A stretch of 30,719 bases of DNA from an uncultured bacterium. GTDB lineage: Bacteria > Verrucomicrobiota > Lentisphaeria > Victivallales > UBA1829. The notes beneath the pieces were generated by a model that was not told where the DNA came from, did no database searches, and saw nothing but the letters and a program-made list of their open reading frames with translations. The stretch spans positions 1-30,719 of the forward strand of contig URNX01000040.1 of the NCBI GenBank assembly GCA_900549415.1, given 5' to 3'. Positions 21,559 through 28,619 of the stretch are shown one piece after another; the first letter of the stretch is position 1; each line of letters begins with the position of its first letter. The position numbers and the translations under genes are program-made.

Positions 21559-22488
21559 ATGGATTATCAGAGAGCCGACACCGCGTGGATGCGCGGAAAC
21601 TTCGGAATCAGCGTGCACTGGACGTCGCACACCGTCATGCAGAACGGAACAAAACTGCCCTATGAGGACGCCGTCAATCTCTTCAACCCGGAAGAGTTCG
21701 CGGAAACTCTCGACAGCGCCGGGGCGCGGCACTGCATCTTCACGCTCACTCATGCAGAAGAATATCTCGCAATGCCGCATCCGCTCCTCGATAAACTCCT
21801 CCCCGGGCGCACAACAAAGCGCGACCTCATCGGAGAACTCATCTCTGCGTTCGAAAAACGCGGCATCCGCTTCATCGCATACTATAATCACTCCTGCAAC
21901 GGACAGGGCGATCCCGCATGGAAAAAAGCATGCGGATATGCGGACGGCATTCACGGAAATCTCGACCGCTTCGCTGAAAACATCTGCGGAATCGTCGAAT
22001 ATATCGCAAAACGCTACGGAACCGGAATCGCCGGCTGGTGGTTCGACAGCTCCTATTCCGTCGACCCGCGCGGTCCGCACAACTCCATCTCCTGCGACAT
22101 GACCGGATGGCAGTTCCCCTGGCGCGCGCTCACCAACGCCGCAAAAGCCGGATCCCGCAACTGCGCCGTCACCTTCAACGCCGGCGTCGGCTCCCGGTTT
22201 CTTTACGACAACTGTCAGGATTACTACGCCGGAGAAAGCGTTGAGCTCGACGAACCCTTCTCGCCCGACGCCCTTCCCGGCATGACGGATCACCGCTGGA
22301 TCTGCGCCGATTCCCCCGACTGGGTCTTCAACGCAAAAGCCCAGACCGCCGGATTCGCGCCGCTCCGCTTCTCATCAGCACAGTTCCGCGAATACCGCGA
22401 AATGCACTGCGCAGAAGAACGCATGGTCACATTCAACTTCCAGATCGACCAGTCAGGAAAGCTGAATCCCTGCATCCGCAAGCTCTGA
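21559..22488 (+). CDS. GH29-like alpha-L-fucosidase family protein, short form
   Basis: A 309-residue cytoplasmic protein beginning MDYQRADTAWMRGNFGISVHW. The N-terminal barrel resembles the catalytic domain of GH29 fucosidases: FGISVHWTSH near the start, ARHCIFTLTHAEEY in place of the usual KYxxLTxKHHDGF, and GIAGWWFDSSY, in which D163 matches the nucleophile position (WFD). It is shorter than typical GH29 proteins and lacks the C-terminal beta-sandwich. The usual H-H-D-G-F block is altered, so activity on fucose is unproven. The ATG at 21559 has CTGGAG 8 nt upstream and follows the GH-A gene by 22 nt, in the same operon. With no signal peptide, it could process oligosaccharides produced by the secreted GH-A enzyme. 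Confidence 0.75.
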   Translation: MDYQRADTAWMRGNFGISVHWTSHTVMQNGTKLPYEDAVNLFNPEEFAETLDSAGARHCIFTLTHAEEYLAMPHPLLDKLLPGRTTKRDLIGELISAFEKRGIRFIAYYNHSCNGQGDPAWKKACGYADGIHGNLDRFAENICGIVEYIAKRYGTGIAGWWFDSSYSVDPRGPHNSISCDMTGWQFPWRALTNAAKAGSRNCAVTFNAGVGSRFLYDNCQDYYAGESVELDEPFSPDALPGMTDHRWICADSPDWVFNAKAQTAGFAPLRFSSAQFREYREMHCAEERMVTFNFQIDQSGKLNPCIRKL

Positions 22489-22516
22489 TTCCTTAACGAA
22501 CTCCGCCTTTTTTACG

Positions 22517-22547
22517 CCCTCTGTTTTCCGCCTTGCGCAACAGGGGG
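22517..22547 (+). terminator. Possible terminator between convergent genes
   Basis: CCCTCTGTT / AACAGGGGG (22517-22525 with 22539-22547, one G-T pair, 13-nt loop) followed by TGTTCTGTATTCT. The stem is good but the U-tract is interrupted. It lies between the GH29-like stop (22488) and the convergent GH78-like stop (22560). Confidence 0.4.
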
Positions 22548-22559
22548 TGTTCTGTATTC

Positions 22560-24800
22560 TCAGGGAACTTCCGTTTCATATTTGCTGTTCACTTCACAGC
22601 GGATGTTCTCCGGAACACGGATTTTCAGTTTTCCGTTTTCCCACAGGAAACGGATCGCCCCGCGAACCGTCGGGACCTCACCTTCCGCAAAAGTCAACGC
22701 TCCGAACTCCGGCACAATACGAACCGCAGCCGCGCCCGGCTCCAGCAACTCCACGCCGAACACGGATCGTGCAATCTGATAAGCCGGCGTTCCGCCCCAC
22801 GCATGACAGTAATCGCCGCAATTCCAGCACTCCTTCAGACTCTCCGGATGTTCCGCAACAACCGCATCCCAGCGTTTCAGAAGAGCGAATCCGTATCTGC
22901 CAAACTCGCCGCACATCCGCAGCGCGTCGAACACGAAATGCATGAAATAGGGCTGCGGCTGAAGCAGGGATTCGTCTGTCAGAATCCGTTCCAGCAGAGC
23001 CGGCGCCTCCGACTCCGGAACAATCCCCGATGCAACCGCCAGAGCGTTGGTGTGCACGGAATATGCGACAGAATCATCATCCGCCGGAAGCCAGAGGCTC
23101 GGAGCAACCGATGTCAGATGCGGAATGCCATCGCGGAAACAGCGTTTTTCCGGATCCCACAGTTCGCGACGGAATGCCGCCGAAAGTTTCTCCGCGCGCA
23201 GCCGATACTCCGCCGCCTTTTCCGGCAGATCCAGCAGCTCCGCAAGTTTTGCCCCATCATTCAGAGCCAGGACGTAAAATGCCGTCATGCACCCCATTCC
23301 GCGCGAAGCGGGCGGATGATGATAATTGAACTTCTCATCCGCCGCCCAGTCGATAAACAGATAGTTCGGCGCTTCGGAAACAAGCCCGGAAGGTCCAATG
23401 AATTCCGTAAAGCGGCTCAAAACGCTGTCGATCTGCGGAAAAACCTCGCGCGGAATGCGGAAATCACCGGAATACATCAGGTAATCCAGCACCATCCGTG
23501 TGTAAAGCAGGGAATAGGAGGTGTGGAACATGAATCCCCCGCTCTGCCGGAGAAGATACGCCGTGCGCAGAATATCCGCGGCGGCAAGACGCGTCTCGCC
23601 GTAGAGCGCACAGGAAATCAGCGATTCAATCATGTAGTCCCCCGTACAGCCGAGTCCCTCCTGATGAACCGGAGAGTCAAGATGCAGGCGCATCATGCAG
23701 AGCCGCATCGTGCGGTCGATACAGCCCCGGACGCGCTCCAGTTCAAGATCGGAACAGCGGAACGGCGACGTTTCCGGCAGAGGAAAGAAGCGCCTGTGCA
23801 GAACGACCGAATGCAAACGCAGCGGCGAATATCCGGGCGATGCAAATCCGCTGCAGCTCACTGAAATTTTGACGTAACGCATGACATTCAGACGCGTCAG
23901 ACGGAACGTGCGCCGTCCGCCTCCGGTTCTGTAACACATTCTCTCATGCGTAAAACCGCGGTGCTCCTGAAAGTCGAACTGAAGTTCCGCCCCCTTCTCC
24001 GCTTCGACCTCGAACTCCAGGTGTCCAACCGCCTCTTCGGGGAAACGGAGCAGGAAAACCACCGGAGGTCCCGGCTGAATCTCCATGAATCCTCCGCCAC
24101 CGCACAGGGCATCCGGATTTGAAATCCGCCGCGTCTGTTCTTCAAACGGAATCTGCACAGCATCCGGACGGATCGTCTCCTCCTCAAGCGGAGGAAGATT
24201 CAGCTCTTTCAGCTTCCAGTCCGCCGCAAGCTCCGCAGGAACGCTTTCGGCAAAATCCCAGGCGGAGTCATCGTACTCCGGAGCCAGATAATCTTCCGGA
24301 AACAGTTCCGTCTCCCAGAGACGGGGACCGCCATATGCAAGGTTCAGCGCAACCCGCCACGTGGAATCGGTCTGCAGCAGAATTTCCCCGTTCCGCCGCA
24401 GTTCGAACATAAAACCGGAATGCCCGACGGAATAATCGGTCTGCGCCTCCGGAACATTGATGAGCTCCGCCACGACCGTATTGCGTCCGCGCCGCAGAAA
24501 CGGCGCAAGGTCGCGCCGTGAAATGAACCACCAGTCCGGCGCATCGGCTTTCGCGTAATCTCCGCCGACTTCAACCGGTCCGTCATCCACAAACCGTCCG
24601 TTGACGTACAGACGGAACTTCGTGTCGCCGGAAAAGAGAGCGATCAGATTCTCCGGCTCCTCTTTGAGCTCGAACACACGACGGAAGACCGCCATCCGCG
24701 GATGAGCAACATGCGATTCATCAAAACAGGAATGAAGAGTCTTTCCGAAATCGGGAAAACGTGCGGCGGGCGGACGAATCCAGGAGACATTCTGCGGCAT
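22560..24800 (-). CDS. Divergent GH78-like protein
   Basis: A 746-residue cytoplasmic protein with rhamnosidase layout: N-terminal sandwich (FRLYVNGRFVDDGPVEVGGDY), a middle sandwich (LEFEVEAEKGAELQFDFQEH), an (alpha/alpha)6 barrel and a C-terminal beta domain. The catalytic block is LDSPVHQEGLGCTGDY, against D-C-P-x-R-x-E-x-x-G-W-x-G-D in classical members. D375, E381 and D388 are kept, but the conserved Cys and Arg are Ser and His, and the Trp is Cys. LKECWNCGDYCHAWGG near the C-terminal side of the barrel likely supplies the general base Glu. It may act on a different sugar or linkage. Two ATGs follow AGAAGG: 24806 (3 nt) and 24800 (9 nt); the second is chosen. It has no adjacent regulator of its own and no clear -35; a weak TATATA lies about 40 nt upstream. 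It is convergent with the GH29-like operon. Confidence 0.82.
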   Translation of the reverse strand: MPQNVSWIRPPAARFPDFGKTLHSCFDESHVAHPRMAVFRRVFELKEEPENLIALFSGDTKFRLYVNGRFVDDGPVEVGGDYAKADAPDWWFISRRDLAPFLRRGRNTVVAELINVPEAQTDYSVGHSGFMFELRRNGEILLQTDSTWRVALNLAYGGPRLWETELFPEDYLAPEYDDSAWDFAESVPAELAADWKLKELNLPPLEEETIRPDAVQIPFEEQTRRISNPDALCGGGGFMEIQPGPPVVFLLRFPEEAVGHLEFEVEAEKGAELQFDFQEHRGFTHERMCYRTGGGRRTFRLTRLNVMRYVKISVSCSGFASPGYSPLRLHSVVLHRRFFPLPETSPFRCSDLELERVRGCIDRTMRLCMMRLHLDSPVHQEGLGCTGDYMIESLISCALYGETRLAAADILRTAYLLRQSGGFMFHTSYSLLYTRMVLDYLMYSGDFRIPREVFPQIDSVLSRFTEFIGPSGLVSEAPNYLFIDWAADEKFNYHHPPASRGMGCMTAFYVLALNDGAKLAELLDLPEKAAEYRLRAEKLSAAFRRELWDPEKRCFRDGIPHLTSVAPSLWLPADDDSVAYSVHTNALAVASGIVPESEAPALLERILTDESLLQPQPYFMHFVFDALRMCGEFGRYGFALLKRWDAVVAEHPESLKECWNCGDYCHAWGGTPAYQIARSVFGVELLEPGAAAVRIVPEFGALTFAEGEVPTVRGAIRFLWENGKLKIRVPENIRCEVNSKYETEVP

Positions 24801-24903
24801 TTGCATAATCCTTCTTGCATGGGAAATTTGTCTTGGGAAGTATATAACACAGCCAGACATTTTGTTCCGGCCGAATTTTCAGCAGAATGCTTTAAAACAA
24901 AAA

Positions 24904-24979
24904 TGGAGGCGTGAGTGGGAGTTGAACCCACCGGAACCGGTTTTGCAGACCGTTGCCTTAGCCGCTCGACCATCACGCC
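24904..24979 (-). tRNA. tRNA-Cys (GCA)
   Basis: Minus-strand cloverleaf of 76 nt including an encoded CCA. Acceptor stem GGCGTGA/TCACGCC, discriminator T, T-arm GTGGG-TTCAACT-CCCAC, anticodon loop CTGCAAA with anticodon GCA. The anticodon stem has one A-G mismatch at its outer end. It is followed by a T-rich run that may end transcription. Confidence 0.95.
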
Positions 24980-24999
24980 ATATTGACTTTCGATGTGAC

Positions 25000-25027
25000 A
25001 ATATATCACCGTTCCCGGAAAATGCAA
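25000..25027 (-). promoter_or_regulatory. Promoter of tRNA-Cys
   Basis: On the minus strand, TTGCAT (25022-25027), 16-nt spacer, TATATT (25000-25005), about 20 nt upstream of the mature tRNA 5' end. Confidence 0.6.
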
Positions 25028-25054
25028 GCGTGTTTTCTAAAAAAATCCAAAGGT

Positions 25055-25675
25055 TTATTTCCGACCGGTCACACAGACCATCTCCGACGCCGGATCGCAA
25101 TGGGCTTCAACCTCCGAAAAACCTGCGCCGGAAAGAAACGCGCACAGCTCCGCCGGCGTATAAACCTTCATCCCGTGAATGCGTTCGGTGTATTTCTTCG
25201 CCGTCTCAGGATTGCTGGAATCGCAGCAGACCGCAAAGGTTCCGCCCGGACGCAGCACGCGGAAAACCTCCCGGACGTCGTTCGCAGGATCCGGCCAGAA
25301 GTAGATCGTCTCGGATGCCGTCGCCAAATCAAACGAAGCCTCCGCGAACGGCAGATTTGAAACGCTTCCCTCCACCGCCTCCACCAGCCCTGTCCGCACC
25401 GCGCGGCGGTTGAACGCAAGTGTCTTCTTTACGGAAACCGGCGAATAATCCACGCCGCAGAAGTGCGCCTCCGGCGCGCGGCGCAGCATCGACGCGATAA
25501 AAAAACCGCCCCCGCAGCCGATATCCAGAACCTTCCCCTGTTCCGGAATCCGGAAGAAGCGCATCGCGAACTCCTGAAGCGGACGATGATGTTTGTTCAT
25601 TTTCCAGAACACAAGAAAACTTCCGGGGAAAACTCCCGGACGGGCAAAATTCTGTTTCCATTTCCAGTAAAACAT
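25055..25675 (-). CDS. Class I SAM-dependent methyltransferase
   Basis: A 206-residue cytoplasmic methyltransferase of the Methyltransf_11 type. Motif I is VLDIGCGGG (49-57), the acidic residue binding the SAM ribose is D76 in GVDYS, and later motifs are PFAEASFDLATA and LRPGGTFAV. An N-terminal extension (MFYWKWKQNFARPGVFPGSF, then WKMNKHH) resembles that of methyltransferases annotated only generally in anaerobes. The substrate cannot be told. The ATG at 25675 follows GAGGT at 6 nt. It is a single-gene unit with its own consensus-like promoter, divergent from tRNA-Gln. Confidence 0.88.
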   Translation of the reverse strand: MFYWKWKQNFARPGVFPGSFLVFWKMNKHHRPLQEFAMRFFRIPEQGKVLDIGCGGGFFIASMLRRAPEAHFCGVDYSPVSVKKTLAFNRRAVRTGLVEAVEGSVSNLPFAEASFDLATASETIYFWPDPANDVREVFRVLRPGGTFAVCCDSSNPETAKKYTERIHGMKVYTPAELCAFLSGAGFSEVEAHCDPASEMVCVTGRK

Positions 25676-25700
25676 AAGAGACCTCGTTGAAAATATCTGA

Positions 25701-25729
25701 AATATATTGCCGGAAACGGGAAATGTCAA
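25701..25729 (-). promoter_or_regulatory. Promoter of the methyltransferase gene
   Basis: On the minus strand, TTGACA (25724-25729), 17-nt spacer, TATATT (25701-25706), about 25 nt before the start codon. Confidence 0.8.
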
Positions 25730-25767
25730 ACATTTCAGCGAAACCGTATAAAAAAATAAAATATCCG

Positions 25768-25796
25768 TTGGACTTTTCAAAATGGAGTGCTATATT
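25768..25796 (+). promoter_or_regulatory. Promoter of tRNA-Gln
   Basis: TTGGAC (25768-25773), 17-nt spacer, TATATT (25791-25796), about 20 nt upstream of the tRNA. Confidence 0.75.
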
Positions 25797-25815
25797 AAGA
25801 CCTCAACTGTAAAAT

Positions 25816-25889
25816 ATCCCTGTGGTGTAACGGTAGCACAAATGGTTTTGATCCATTTAGTTCAAGTTCGAATCTTGGCGGGGATACCA
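25816..25889 (+). tRNA. tRNA-Gln (TTG)
   Basis: A 74-nt cloverleaf with encoded CCA. Acceptor ATCCCTG/CGGGGAT (one G-T pair), D-arm GTGT...GCAC, anticodon stem AATGG/CCATT with loop TTTTGAT and anticodon TTG, T-arm TCAAG-TTCGAAT-CTTGG. Confidence 0.95.
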
Positions 25890-25917
25890 CTCGCTCCATA
25901 CTTTTCCTGAAGAAAAG

Positions 25918-25936
25918 CGGAATGAAACGCATTCCG
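25918..25936 (+). terminator. Possible tRNA-Gln terminator hairpin
   Basis: CGGAATG-AAACG-CATTCCG, a 7-bp stem with a 5-nt loop, about 30 nt after the tRNA, followed at a distance by ATTTTT. It directly precedes the -35 box of the rpmH promoter. The U-tract is not immediately adjacent, so the call is tentative. Confidence 0.45.
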
Positions 25937-25940
25937 TCAC

Positions 25941-25968
25941 TTGAATTTTTCCGAAAACGGTGTATAGT
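25941..25968 (+). promoter_or_regulatory. Promoter of the rpmH-rnpA-yidD-yidC cluster
   Basis: TTGAAT (25941-25946), 16-nt spacer, TATAGT (25963-25968), giving a leader of about 65 nt before rpmH. The leader carries AGGAAGAAAGGAAAC, a strong ribosome-binding region for the L34 start. Confidence 0.7.
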
Positions 25969-26041
25969 TCAAACTCCGTGTTTATATGCACGGCAGGATG
26001 AATTGTATCAACTTCACAGATAGGAAGAAAGGAAACAGAAA

Positions 26042-26176
26042 ATGAAAAGAACGTATCAGCCTTCGAAAATCAAAAGACTGCGCAAATGCGGTTTCCGCGC
26101 CAGAATGGCTACCCGCGGTGGACGTCAGGTCCTCGCCCGCCGTCGCCAGAAAGGCCGCAAGAGACTCGCTCTCTGA
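26042..26176 (+). CDS. rpmH: Ribosomal protein bL34
   Basis: A 44-residue, highly basic protein of the large ribosomal subunit: MKRTYQPSKIKRLRKCGF, then RMATRGGRQVLARRRQKGRK and RLAL at the end. This matches the family in length and in the conserved KRTYQPS start. GGAAAC and GAAAGG purine tracts precede the ATG. It begins the classic rpmH-rnpA-yidD-yidC order, 5 nt upstream of rnpA. Confidence 0.98.
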   Translation: MKRTYQPSKIKRLRKCGFRARMATRGGRQVLARRRQKGRKRLAL

Positions 26177-26181
26177 TTGAA

Positions 26182-26589
26182 ATGACGTCAGACAGAGTGG
26201 ACAGCGCGTCTTCCGTTTCCCCGGTCGAAGTCTGCAGTTTCCGGCTCAGCCAGGAGAGCAGACTCAAGCTGAAAAGCGAATTCGATGCGGTCAAGAACAA
26301 CGGAAGACGTGTCACATCGCGGTACTTCACCGCGCTGGTGTCCGGTCAGGAATTCGGCATTTCCCGGAAATGCGGCGTGATATGCAGCCGGAAATTCGAC
26401 AAAAGAGCCGTCCGCAGAAATCGCGCGAGGCGTCTCGTTCGCGAAGCGTTCCGGCTTCTTCAGCCGGAGATCGCTCCGTGCGGAATCGTTGTCATCCCCC
26501 GAAGAGAAATTCTCCGGGTCAAAATGCAGGTTGTCAAAGCAGAGCTTGCAAAAGCCCTGACCAAAGCCGGAATGATGACGAAAATCTGA
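26182..26589 (+). CDS. rnpA: Ribonuclease P protein component
   Basis: A 135-residue basic protein that assists the RNase P RNA in maturing tRNA 5' ends. The signature KFDKRAVRRNRARRLVREAF is at 71-90, preceded by the RLKLKSEFDAV helix (27-37) typical of RnpA. An N-terminal extension of about 18 residues (MTSDRVDSASSVSPVEVC) comes before the conserved fold. The ATG at 26182 follows the rpmH stop by 5 nt, suggesting coupled translation. The start could be later, since no strong Shine-Dalgarno sequence is seen. Confidence 0.95.
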   Translation: MTSDRVDSASSVSPVEVCSFRLSQESRLKLKSEFDAVKNNGRRVTSRYFTALVSGQEFGISRKCGVICSRKFDKRAVRRNRARRLVREAFRLLQPEIAPCGIVVIPRREILRVKMQVVKAELAKALTKAGMMTKI

Positions 26590-26618
26590 ATCCGCCCTCC
26601 ATCGCGGCGCGGATTCTC

Positions 26619-26876
26619 ATGATTCCCATCCGCATTTACCGTCTCTGCATTTCGCCGCTCCTCCCTCCCTGCTGCCGCTTTACTCCGACGTGTTCCGCAT
26701 ACGGTCTGGAAGCGCTCCGGGTTCATGGCGCCATTAAAGGCTCCATTCTCACGGCGTGGCGGATTCTCCGCTGCAATCCCTTTTGCCGCGCCGGATACGA
26801 CCCCGTTCCTCCTAAAAAGAAATCTGCCGGAAACGACTCCGCGGTCAAATGCCGGTCCGAAAGGTTTTTCAAGTGA
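26619..26876 (+). CDS. yidD: Membrane protein insertion efficiency factor YidD
   Basis: An 85-residue protein with the YidD core: IRIYRLCISPLLPPCCRFTP, TCSAYGLEAL and RCNPFCRAGYDPVPP. It lies at the inner face of the membrane and supports YidC-dependent insertion. The only in-frame ATG in the right place is 26619, 29 nt after the rnpA stop; its ribosome-binding site is weak. A non-ATG start slightly upstream (CTG at 26586) cannot be excluded. The stop overlaps the proposed GTG start of yidC (GTGA). Confidence 0.92.
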   Translation: MIPIRIYRLCISPLLPPCCRFTPTCSAYGLEALRVHGAIKGSILTAWRILRCNPFCRAGYDPVPPKKKSAGNDSAVKCRSERFFK

Positions 26877-28585
26877 AATTTGACAAAGAAACTCTTGTCG
26901 TAGTCCTCATCTGTGCGGCCGCCCTTGTCGGCTGGTCCGTTTTCTATCCGCGCTGGCAGGCAAAAAACGCCCCTGCTCCGCAACAGCAGCTCCAGAGCGC
27001 GGCGCCCGCTGCCTCCGCACCCGCCTCCATCACCCCGCAGGCTCAGAGCACTCCCGCCCTTCCCGCCGGGAACTCCGCCGACGCAGTCGCAAAGCCCCGC
27101 GTCCAGACGCTCGATTCCCGCGACACCCACTACTATTTCAACTCCAACGGCATCCTTGATGAAGTCGTTCTCAAAAACTACTTCCGCACCGCCCCCCGCG
27201 ATGCCGCCAAGGACGCCGTAAAACAGTCGGTAGCCGTCCGCGAATCCCAGGGACTCGAGCCGTTCGCCGTCTCCATCCCCGGCATCACCGTCAAGACGGT
27301 CGCCATGAAAAAAGTTTCCGACAGCGAACTCATCGTCACCCGCACGTATGCCGGAGCGGTTCCCCTGACCGTTACACAGACCTTCACGACAGACAAGGCA
27401 AGCGACGTTCTCAAGTGCCGCATGGAAATCTCCACCTCCGCACCCTCCGGAGTCAACCTCCCGCAGGTCGTCGTCTGGGGAGGAACGCTCCCGCCGCTCA
27501 AACAGCTTGCAAACGATGACCTCCGCGATGTTCACAAGGTCGAACTCTGCCGCGCCAACGGCGGCGTCACAACCGTCGACCCGACAGCGAAAGATGAGAA
27601 ATTCCAGAAGGCTGCAACCACCGATCCGCTCGAGTGGGTTGCCGTCTCCAACAAATATTTCGTCTCGCTCCTCGCCGCGAAGCCCGTGTTCAACGCAGGC
27701 TGCAAAATCGTCAACCCGTCCAAACGCGACCTGAACGACTCCGCAGTCTACCGTCTCCCCGGCGCCGCAGGCGTCTACGCCAACATCAACGTCTATCCCG
27801 GCAAACCGTTCGTCTCGGACTACCAGTTCTACCTCGGACCGAAAGATCTGAAGGTCATGTCCGACCTCCCCGCGAGCGCGACAAACGCGGTTCACCTCGC
27901 CTACTGGAGCTGGCTTGAGCCCCTCTGCCGCCCGATGCTCTATCTGCTCAATCTGCTGAAAGACATCACAGGCTCCTACGGACTCGCAATCATTCTCCTC
28001 ACCGTTCTGGTGAAACTGATTCTCTGGCCGCTGATCCACAAAGGCAACAAATCCATGCGCCGCATGCAGCGTCTCCAGCCGAAACTGAAAGAACTGAAGG
28101 AAAAATACAAGGACAACCAGCAGGAATTCAGCCGTCAGATGATGGAGCTCTACAAGCGCGAGAAGGTCAGCCCGTTCGGAGGATGCTTCCCGATGCTGCT
28201 TCAGCTTCCCGTATTCATCGCGCTCTACTCCACCCTCGATTCTTCCGTGGAACTGCGCCATGTTTCGTTCCTCTGGGCTCAGGACCTCTCCCGTCCGGAC
28301 CTCATCGGGCCCACGATCATGGGAATCGGCCTGCACCCGCTGATCCTGATCTCGACGGGGCTCATGGTGCTTCAGCAGAAGCTCTCCCCGCCGATGGCCG
28401 ACGCCTCCCAGCAGAAGATGATGATGCTCATGCCGATCATCATGCTCGTCTTCTTCTACAGCTTCCCGTCGGGACTCGCACTCTACTGGTGCGTCAACAA
28501 CATTTTGAGCATATTGCAAATGAAATACAGTCAATACGCGGCGAAAAAAGAAGAACTTGCGCTGAACAACACAAAACCAGCCTGA
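26873..28585 (+). CDS. yidC: Membrane protein insertase YidC
   Basis: A 570-residue insertase for inner-membrane proteins, alone or with Sec. The N-terminal transmembrane helix (about 8-24, LVVVLICAAALVGW) is followed by a Pro/Ala/Gln-rich linker and a large periplasmic P1 domain, as in Gram-negative YidC. The conserved core (about 345-555) has LLTVLVKLILWPL, KVSPFGGCFPMLLQLPVFIA and ALYWCVNNI. The conserved positive residue of the hydrophilic groove is Lys here (VKLILWPL); many YidC have Arg. GTG at 26873 is preferred: GAAAGG lies 8 nt upstream, it forms a GTGA overlap with the yidD stop, and VKFDKET matches the usual MDKNT start. The ATG at 26849 would add 8 residues. Confidence 0.96.
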   Translation: MKFDKETLVVVLICAAALVGWSVFYPRWQAKNAPAPQQQLQSAAPAASAPASITPQAQSTPALPAGNSADAVAKPRVQTLDSRDTHYYFNSNGILDEVVLKNYFRTAPRDAAKDAVKQSVAVRESQGLEPFAVSIPGITVKTVAMKKVSDSELIVTRTYAGAVPLTVTQTFTTDKASDVLKCRMEISTSAPSGVNLPQVVVWGGTLPPLKQLANDDLRDVHKVELCRANGGVTTVDPTAKDEKFQKAATTDPLEWVAVSNKYFVSLLAAKPVFNAGCKIVNPSKRDLNDSAVYRLPGAAGVYANINVYPGKPFVSDYQFYLGPKDLKVMSDLPASATNAVHLAYWSWLEPLCRPMLYLLNLLKDITGSYGLAIILLTVLVKLILWPLIHKGNKSMRRMQRLQPKLKELKEKYKDNQQEFSRQMMELYKREKVSPFGGCFPMLLQLPVFIALYSTLDSSVELRHVSFLWAQDLSRPDLIGPTIMGIGLHPLILISTGLMVLQQKLSPPMADASQQKMMMLMPIIMLVFFYSFPSGLALYWCVNNILSILQMKYSQYAAKKEELALNNTKPA

Positions 28586-28619
28586 CCCTTTTTCACCGCA
28601 CAAACTCAGGAGAACTGAA

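Noticed and set aside
25676..26041. Chromosomal origin next to rpmH
   Set aside because: The gene order suggests it, but no cluster of TTATCCACA-like DnaA boxes is visible and dnaA is absent; the space is filled by promoters and tRNA-Gln.
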